Source: an uncultured Hungatella sp.
Lineage (GTDB): Bacteria > Bacillota > Clostridia > Lachnospirales > Lachnospiraceae
DNA: 11,756 bases
Direction of reading: 5' to 3'
NCBI GenBank assembly: GCA_910588325.1
Contig: CAJUPP010000091.1
Location: 1 to 11,756 of the forward strand
Shown one piece after another: positions 6,300 through 11,756 of the stretch (position 1 is its first letter; each line of letters starts with the position of its first letter). Below the pieces are notes generated by a model, which saw nothing but the letters and a program-made list of their open reading frames with translations, did not search any database and was not told where the DNA came from. A program made the translations under genes and the position numbers.

Positions 6300-8015
6300 T
6301 TAATACCCCGCCCCTTCCATGGCTGACAAGGCATGCTCCGTATAACGGCGGTACATTCCTTTTCTTCCAGAAGTTTTTTTGTATCCTTCCTTCTTCCGCT
6401 CCTCAAAAACAGCCTCTATCTCTTCCGGGGACATATCCGTCCCGTTGATTCCCACTACATTCAGCTGACGCTTCTCCACATCATACTGGATGATGTCTCC
6501 CGTCCTCACATAAGCCAAAGGTCCCCCTCTGGCCGCCTCCGGAGAGACATGGCCAATGGCCGCTCCCCTGGTTGCCCCCGAAAAACGCCCGTCCGTCACT
6601 AAAGAAACCGTGCCGTTTAAGTTCTTATCGCATACAATGGCCTCCGTAGTCATAAGCATCTCCGGCATTCCGCTTCCTCTTGGTCCCTCGTAACGGATAA
6701 CAATAATATCTCCCGGATTCATCTTCCCTGCCACCACATCATCGTGAGCTTCCTCCTCGCTGTCATACACTCTGGCGGTTCCCCTATGGCTTCTCATCTC
6801 CTTTGCACAGGCAGAATACTTGATGACAGAGCCCTCCGGGGCAATGTTTCCCTTCAAAATCGCTACGGAACCATTTTCCTTTACCTTCTCAGGCGGGAAG
6901 ATCACATCCTCTCTCTCCAGACCATAGTTGTGAAGATATCCTAAATTGCGCTCAAAGAACCCATCTCTTTCTATCATCTCCAAATTCTCTCCCAGAGTCC
7001 GGCCGGTTACTGTCACGACATCCAGGTTTAAGTATTCCTTTAACATCCACTGAACCATGGGGACTCCACCCGCAAACCAGAAGCTTTCTGTCAGATGCTT
7101 CCCGCTGGGGTTAATATTGCACAGGTGGGGTATCTTGTGGTTAATCTCATCAAACCATTCCATAGGCAGCTTTAAACCTGCCTCCCTGGCAATGGAAGGC
7201 AGATGGATGGTGGCGTTGGTAGACCCTCCAATGGCGCTGTGAATCACAATCGCATTTTTAAACGCCTCCAGGGTCATAATCTGGCTGGGAGTTATCTCCT
7301 TAGCTGCCAGCTCCATAATCTTCCGTCCAGCCAGCCTGGCATATTCCATAATATCCCTCATGGTAGCCGGCACCAGGGCACTGCCTGGAAGAGCCATTCC
7401 CAGAGCTTCGGCCATACACTGCATGGTGGAAGCAGTTCCCAGAAAGGTACATGCACCTACGGAAGGGCAGCCTGTAATCTTATAGGCCCGGATTTCCTCC
7501 TGGGTGATGGCATCTTTCCTCTTCTGCCTTAAAGAAATGTCTCCGGCCACCAGAGATGTGGTCATATCAGGTCCCGGCCTCATACTGCCTCCCGGAAGAA
7601 AAATCGTGGGAATGTCCATTCTGGCCGCTGCCTTTAAATGAGCCGGAATCGATTTATCACAGGAACTGGACATGACAATGCCATCCCAGGGAACCGCACT
7701 GGCATGAACCTCAACCATATCGCAGATGGCTTCTCTGGAAGCCAGCACGGCATTCATCCCGTCATGCCCCTGGGCGCATCCGTCGCAGATATCCGTAATA
7801 TGATATTTTGCACCGTATCCTCCCCGTTCCAGAACCCCCCATTTTACCTGGTCTGTCAATTGGTTCAGGTGGACACTGCCCGGGTGGGAATCCCCGTATA
7901 CATCCTCAATCAGTATCTGCGGTTTTGTGATATCTTCCTCCGACCACCCGCTTCCCAGCTCCAGAGCATCAAACTGCGCCCACAGCATCCGCTCCCTCCT
8001 GCTTTTCTGCCTCAT
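6300..8015 (-). CDS. IlvD/Edd-family dehydratase, YjhG/YagF-like sugar-acid (aldonate) dehydratase
   Basis: Iron-sulfur dehydratase expected to convert an aldonate to its 2-keto-3-deoxy acid in the cytosol. At 571 residues it has normal family length. Features in order: HPGSVHL (44-50), DICDGC (75-80), SCDK (118-121; Cys119, and Lys121, the carbamylated metal ligand in relatives), GACTFLGT (187-194; Cys189), GGSTN (263-267), KGNIAPEGSVIK (388-399) and DGRFSG (475-480; Ser479, the proposed catalytic base). The first cluster Cys of IlvD is Gly46 here, while Cys77 is extra; YjhG/YagF share this pattern as I recall them. The start ATG overlaps the addA stop as ATGA and is preceded by AGGAGG seven bases away, so translation is probably coupled to addA. 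The aldolase gene follows. Valine/isoleucine synthesis (IlvD) or 6-phosphogluconate dehydration (Edd) is less likely. Confidence 0.92.
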   Translation of the reverse strand: MRQKSRRERMLWAQFDALELGSGWSEEDITKPQILIEDVYGDSHPGSVHLNQLTDQVKWGVLERGGYGAKYHITDICDGCAQGHDGMNAVLASREAICDMVEVHASAVPWDGIVMSSSCDKSIPAHLKAAARMDIPTIFLPGGSMRPGPDMTTSLVAGDISLRQKRKDAITQEEIRAYKITGCPSVGACTFLGTASTMQCMAEALGMALPGSALVPATMRDIMEYARLAGRKIMELAAKEITPSQIMTLEAFKNAIVIHSAIGGSTNATIHLPSIAREAGLKLPMEWFDEINHKIPHLCNINPSGKHLTESFWFAGGVPMVQWMLKEYLNLDVVTVTGRTLGENLEMIERDGFFERNLGYLHNYGLEREDVIFPPEKVKENGSVAILKGNIAPEGSVIKYSACAKEMRSHRGTARVYDSEEEAHDDVVAGKMNPGDIIVIRYEGPRGSGMPEMLMTTEAIVCDKNLNGTVSLVTDGRFSGATRGAAIGHVSPEAARGGPLAYVRTGDIIQYDVEKRQLNVVGINGTDMSPEEIEAVFEERKKEGYKKTSGRKGMYRRYTEHALSAMEGAGY

Positions 8016-8028
8016 ACAATTACCTCCT
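8012..8028 (-). promoter_or_regulatory. Overlapping stop/start and strong RBS coupling the dehydratase to addA
   Basis: On the minus strand the last addA codons contain AAGGAGG (AGGAGG at plus 8023-8028). The dehydratase ATG at 8013-8015 then overlaps the addA TGA at 8012-8014 in a four-base ATGA. Spacing is seven bases. Ribosomes finishing addA could restart directly on the dehydratase. Confidence 0.75.
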
Positions 8029-11000
8029 TCTGTAATGATAACGAATAGATAATCCGTTCCTTCACATTCTTTCCCACAATCTGTTCCAGTGCCCTCTGAT
8101 AATAATCGATTTGATTGCGGTATCTTTTTATCAGAACATCCTCCTGCCCCTTCAGAATATGATCGGTTTTATAGTCAATCAATACCAAACCGTCTTCCTC
8201 TTCCAGGTAGGCATCAATAATTCCCTGGATCAGCACCAGTTCTCTGGAATCCCCTGCACCAATCTCTTCTGCCGGAATCCCCATGACAAACTGCTGTTCT
8301 CTGTGACATCTGCCTTCTTTCTGGGCCCTTGCTATCCGCCTGCCTAAAGGGGAAGCTGCAAAACGCCATATGGTATCCTGCCTTACCTTTTTTAAAGAAT
8401 CTTCAGAAATTTTTTCGCTGGCGAGAAGAGAATGAAACTGCTGCTTTACGTCCTCCCTCGTTGATGCGGCTGTAAAATCCAAAAGCTCCAGGATGCGGTG
8501 ATAGGCAGTTCCTCTCTTTGCCGCCTCCTCTATGCGATGCTTTTCCAGGCCTGATTCCATGGAGTCCTGCTGTTTTACAGAGCCCTGCTGCTCTGTAGGA
8601 ACCTGCTGTTCTGCAGAGTCCCGCTGCTCTGTAGGAACCTGTTGTTCTGCAGAGTCCTGCTGCTCCACAAAATCTCCCCTGCCGCGGAGAAATTCCGGTA
8701 CCTCTGGCTGATACAATCCGTCAAAATCATCTATCTCCTGTCCCAGCCTTTTTAACTCCGAAACCGTCATCTTTGTATACAGATTAATATCCGCCTGATA
8801 TGGATATTGATAACTGAGACACTTTTCCAGCTGCCCTGCCATCTCTTCATCATAAACCGTTTCCGTATCCAGGGTCAAAAGTTCCTCCTTCGATACCCTT
8901 TTCTCTATCTGCCTTAAGACCTCCGTGCTGACAAGAGACTCCACAGGTATCTCCTGTACCTGGAACAAAGGATTTTTTTCAGGACAGGTCATCAGAATCC
9001 AATCCAGATAAGAACTGGCTGTTGTCAGAACCGTATATGGTAAACCGTTATGTAACCCTTCATAACCTGTAACCTGTGTCCACTTTTCCATCTTCTTCTC
9101 CAGGGAACGGTCTGTTCCCGTAAGAATCAGCTTTTCCTTTGCCCTGGTCATCGCCACATAAAGGACTCTCAATTCCTCCCCCAGGTTATCCAAATCCATT
9201 TTTCGCTTCAATACATTTTTCTTCAGGGTAGAAGTCCTGGTCCTTAACTCCAAATCCAGATAATCCGTTCCAATCCCCAGGTCAGAATCAATAATCAGCT
9301 TTCCCCGGATATCCTGTTTGTTAAAAAGCTTTCCTGTTCCTGCCAGAAATACAATAGGAAATTCCAGACCTTTGCTCTTATGGATACTCATAATCCGAAC
9401 CATATTTTCATACTTTCCGGAAACCGACGCCTCACCAAAATCCGTCTCGTATTTTTTCAGCTTATGGATATAACGGATAAATTGAAACAAACCTTTGTAA
9501 CTGGTTTTCTCATAGACGGCCGCCTTCTCCACCAGCATGTCCAGGTTGGCTCTTCTGGTCTCACCCGCCGGCATGGCCGAAACATAATCATAGTATCCGG
9601 TTCTGTCATAGACCTGGTAAATCAGTTCATGGATAGGCAGATAGGAAGATTGATACCGCAGATCCTCCAAAAGTTCCTGAAAATTCCTAAGCTTTCTTTG
9701 CAAGTCCGGAAACGGCAGGGACTCTTCCTGCCCTTCCTCTCCTATCCAGAACCAAAACGCTCCATAGAGACCTCTGTCCTGTCCTCTGTTCGTCTCTCTC
9801 TTATACGCAGACATCATCCAGGCCAGTTCCTCATCCGTGACACCTGCCACAGGAGAAGAAAGAACAGCAGCCAGAGGAATATCCTGCATCGGATTATCAA
9901 TCACCGAAAGAACAGCCAGCACGGTTTCCACCTCTATGGTATCAAAATATCCTGTTCCCGTTTCCGCATAGGCCGGAATCCCCTCCTTCGTCAGCACATT
10001 GATAAACGCCTGGCTCCAGCCGCTGATGCTTCGAAGAAGAATCACTATATCTCCATACTCTGCCAGACGATAACACCGCTTCTCCTTATCCCAGATCGCA
10101 AGTCCATTGACCGGATTTAGCAATTCACGGATTTTTGCCCCGATTATTTTCGCTTCTATCTCCCTGCTGGTATAGTCTGCCAGATCCGGATCCATCTGCC
10201 CCATAGACTCCTTCCCTGTATCTGCCAAAAGAAGTTCCGTAGCAGTTCCAATCTGAAAATGGTTTCCATCCGATTCCTCATACTCCTCAAATACCGCCCC
10301 CGGATGCAATGCCGCCTCCTTTGTATACTCCACATTCCCCAGATTCTTTGTCATAATTTGATAAAAAATAGAGTTGACGCTGTTCAGGACAGAAGCCCTG
10401 CTTCTGAAATTCTGGTGCAGTTCAATTTTCTGGTGACCGCTTTCCTCAGTTGTATAAGTTTCATATTTTTCCATAAACAGTTCCGGGCGCGCCAGACGGA
10501 ATTTATAGATGCTCTGCTTCACATCTCCTACCATAAACACATTGGGCCTGCCGAACCGCTCACCGGACAGACCCTGAATCAGGGTTTCCTGCACATAGTT
10601 GCTGTCCTGATACTCATCCACCAGAATTTCCGCATACTGCCTGCTAAGTTCATCCGCTGTTTCCGTATAGAACAAATGCTCCCCTTCCATGACAGAATTT
10701 TCTTTCCTGCCCTCCTGGCTGTCCTCCGGCCCTGTTTCTTCTCTCTTCACCAGAATATCCAGAGCATAATGTTCCAAATCATTAAAATCCACAATATTCT
10801 TATCCCGCTTCATCTCCTGATAGCGGCGGGAAAATTCCTCTGCCAGTTCCAACAGTTTAAGCACCACACCCTTTGTCCGCAGCATATCTTCTGCGGCCTC
10901 CTTTTGTGTCTGCATACCATACTGTTCCTTTAAACTGCCCACTGCCTTTTTTACTCTGTCCCTGCAGCCGGTGACAGCGCTCTTTTTTTCTGGATCAATG

Positions 11001-11756
11001 TCCTTACTTCTGGCCGCTGCCAGCCGCCCGAAGGCTGCACCCCCCAGACGCCTGCTGAATTCCTCATAATCCGCCGCTCTCAAAAGTCCGCACAGCAACT
11101 CGTATTCCTGCTGCAGATTGGCCAGATATACTTCCGGCCCTCCCGGCTCTCTGCAAATTTCCATGGCCTGTTCCAGCTGCTCTGCCAGTTCTCCAAGCTG
11201 CAGACGGACATCCCTCATAAGGTATTTCATCCATCTGCTTTCCCCCAGATCTCCGTCTTCCATCTGCCCCAGTTCTTCCCGACAGCTTTGGATCCACCCA
11301 TCCGGAAACGGATTACTCTGAGCAAAGGTATAGACCTGCATAATATAGTCCTCGATGCCTCCGTCAGACTTTCCCGTTGCATAGGTATCTACAAAACGCT
11401 GAAATTCCAAATCTTCTTTTTCATAGTATTCCTCCAGCATATCTTCCATCACATCCGCCCGAATGAGAATCAGTTCTCCTTCATCTCCAATCCGAAATGC
11501 CGGATCCACATCCAGAAGATTAAAATGATTGCGGATTAAGTTCAGACAAAAGCTGTCTATGGTTGTAATCTGGGCATAGGGAACCAGTGCTGCCTGAGCC
11601 TGAAGGTGCAGTGACTCCGGATTCTCCTTCAGTTTTTTCTCTATGGCTATGGAAACTCTCTCCCGCATTTCTGCCGCTGCCGCATTGGTAAAGGTCATAA
11701 CCAAAAGCTGGTCAATATCAAGAGGATTCTCCCCTTCACTGATTAACTGAACAATC
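8012..11756 (-). CDS. addA: ATP-dependent helicase/nuclease subunit A (AddA), 5' end outside the window
   Basis: Large subunit of the AddAB helicase-nuclease, which resects DNA double-strand breaks to Chi-like sites for RecA recombination. The reading frame stays open to the right edge (visible start IVQLISEGEN), so the first part with the Walker A motif is cut off; the TTG at 11702-11704 is internal. About 1247 residues are visible. UvrD-like helicase motifs appear in order: MTFTNAAAAEMRERV, ITTIDSFC, VDEYQDSN (near 10604-10618), GDVKQSIYKFR, ELHQNFRS, MSIHKSKGLEFPIVFL (near 9340-9400) and LRVLYVAMTRAKEKL (near 9130-9180). The C-terminal RecB-type nuclease has RGTAYHRILELLDF, GIIDAYLEE, LIDYKTD (near 8160-8190) and QIDYYQRAL. 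AddB would be expected just upstream. An unusual Gln-rich repeat lies between the two halves. The stop overlaps the dehydratase start. Confidence 0.97.
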   Translation of the reverse strand, partial: IVQLISEGENPLDIDQLLVMTFTNAAAAEMRERVSIAIEKKLKENPESLHLQAQAALVPYAQITTIDSFCLNLIRNHFNLLDVDPAFRIGDEGELILIRADVMEDMLEEYYEKEDLEFQRFVDTYATGKSDGGIEDYIMQVYTFAQSNPFPDGWIQSCREELGQMEDGDLGESRWMKYLMRDVRLQLGELAEQLEQAMEICREPGGPEVYLANLQQEYELLCGLLRAADYEEFSRRLGGAAFGRLAAARSKDIDPEKKSAVTGCRDRVKKAVGSLKEQYGMQTQKEAAEDMLRTKGVVLKLLELAEEFSRRYQEMKRDKNIVDFNDLEHYALDILVKREETGPEDSQEGRKENSVMEGEHLFYTETADELSRQYAEILVDEYQDSNYVQETLIQGLSGERFGRPNVFMVGDVKQSIYKFRLARPELFMEKYETYTTEESGHQKIELHQNFRSRASVLNSVNSIFYQIMTKNLGNVEYTKEAALHPGAVFEEYEESDGNHFQIGTATELLLADTGKESMGQMDPDLADYTSREIEAKIIGAKIRELLNPVNGLAIWDKEKRCYRLAEYGDIVILLRSISGWSQAFINVLTKEGIPAYAETGTGYFDTIEVETVLAVLSVIDNPMQDIPLAAVLSSPVAGVTDEELAWMMSAYKRETNRGQDRGLYGAFWFWIGEEGQEESLPFPDLQRKLRNFQELLEDLRYQSSYLPIHELIYQVYDRTGYYDYVSAMPAGETRRANLDMLVEKAAVYEKTSYKGLFQFIRYIHKLKKYETDFGEASVSGKYENMVRIMSIHKSKGLEFPIVFLAGTGKLFNKQDIRGKLIIDSDLGIGTDYLDLELRTRTSTLKKNVLKRKMDLDNLGEELRVLYVAMTRAKEKLILTGTDRSLEKKMEKWTQVTGYEGLHNGLPYTVLTTASSYLDWILMTCPEKNPLFQVQEIPVESLVSTEVLRQIEKRVSKEELLTLDTETVYDEEMAGQLEKCLSYQYPYQADINLYTKMTVSELKRLGQEIDDFDGLYQPEVPEFLRGRGDFVEQQDSAEQQVPTEQRDSAEQQVPTEQQGSVKQQDSMESGLEKHRIEEAAKRGTAYHRILELLDFTAASTREDVKQQFHSLLASEKISEDSLKKVRQDTIWRFAASPLGRRIARAQKEGRCHREQQFVMGIPAEEIGAGDSRELVLIQGIIDAYLEEEDGLVLIDYKTDHILKGQEDVLIKRYRNQIDYYQRALEQIVGKNVKERIIYSLSLQKEVIV
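8562..8669 (-). repeat. Six 18-bp tandem repeats within addA encoding a Gln-rich linker
   Basis: Six consecutive 18-base units run from 8562 to 8669. Examples on the plus strand are GAGTCCTGCTGTTTTACA, GGAACCTGCTGTTCTGCA and GGAACCTGTTGTTCTGCA. Units 2-3 and 4-5 form a nearly identical 36-base higher-order repeat. In protein they read VEQQDS, AEQQVP, TEQRDS, AEQQVP, TEQQGS, VKQQDS. The array is in frame, so copy-number change would only lengthen or shorten the linker. It sits about 20 residues before the nuclease motif RGTAYH. Confidence 0.85.

Noticed and set aside
7203..8048. Plus-strand ORFs opposite the dehydratase gene
   Set aside because: They overlap each other and the conserved dehydratase motifs; no ribosome binding sites and no protein-like features.
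8562..8669. CRISPR array
   Set aside because: Units are contiguous with no unique spacers and maintain the AddA reading frame, so this is a coding tandem repeat.
9380..10120. 246-codon plus-strand ORF opposite addA
   Set aside because: It mirrors conserved AddA helicase coding sequence and shows Arg/His/Ile-rich composition typical of an antisense shadow.
10259..10933. 224-codon plus-strand ORF opposite addA
   Set aside because: It is antisense to the DEYQD and GDVKQSIYKFR motif region, with no start context or recognisable domain.
11702..11704. TTG as the true start of addA
   Set aside because: The frame continues upstream to the window edge with AddA-like residues, and the Walker A segment expected before MTFTNAAAAEM is missing, so the gene begins outside the window.

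Overview
The window looks like chromosome of a low-to-mid GC anaerobic Firmicute, most likely a gut Lachnospiraceae or Clostridium cluster XIVa relative. The case rests on AddA in place of RecB, strong AGGAGG-type ribosome binding sites, near-consensus sigma-A promoters, an FMN-carrying lipoprotein reductase and a cytosolic GH4 glycosidase. This is inference from content; no marker gene gives a species. No tRNA, rRNA, CRISPR array or transposase gene was seen.

Layout. Positions 1-274 hold no convincing gene, but contain a compact set of inverted repeats (1-70, 98-119, 206-219). Next is a divergent pair: an AraC-family regulator (minus, 275-1141) and a MelA-type GH4 glycoside hydrolase (plus, 1317-2795). 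The 175 bp between them carries two TTTATCAAA half-sites 20 bp apart, abutting a TTGAAC-17-TACAAT promoter. That is the arrangement expected if the AraC protein activates the glycosidase gene. A 46-residue orphan protein (plus, 2918-3058) follows with its own near-consensus promoter. A 15-bp perfect hairpin (3067-3100) separates it from the convergent gene to its right.

From 3117 to the right edge every gene is on the minus strand. In transcription order these are addA (5' end outside the window), a YjhG/YagF-like sugar-acid dehydratase that starts inside the addA stop codon, a YagE/YjhH-like 2-keto-3-deoxy-sugar-acid aldolase, and an exported fumarate-reductase-like flavolipoprotein with a covalent-FMN domain. 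The reductase has its own TTGACA-17-TACATT promoter.

Working together. Dehydratase plus aldolase is the core of a non-phosphorylative aldonate pathway: aldonate to 2-keto-3-deoxy acid, then to pyruvate plus an aldehyde. The GH4 enzyme could release sugars or uronic acids from oligosaccharides. The reductase would use an organic acceptor on the outer face of the membrane. A single linked pathway is only a hypothesis, because no transporter or dehydrogenase lies in the window and the genes sit in at least three transcription units.

The most notable points are the addA/dehydratase coupling, an 18-bp tandem repeat that encodes a Gln-rich linker in AddA, the relocated iron-sulfur cysteine in the dehydratase, the CHGV signature of the GH4 enzyme, and the AraC operator architecture.
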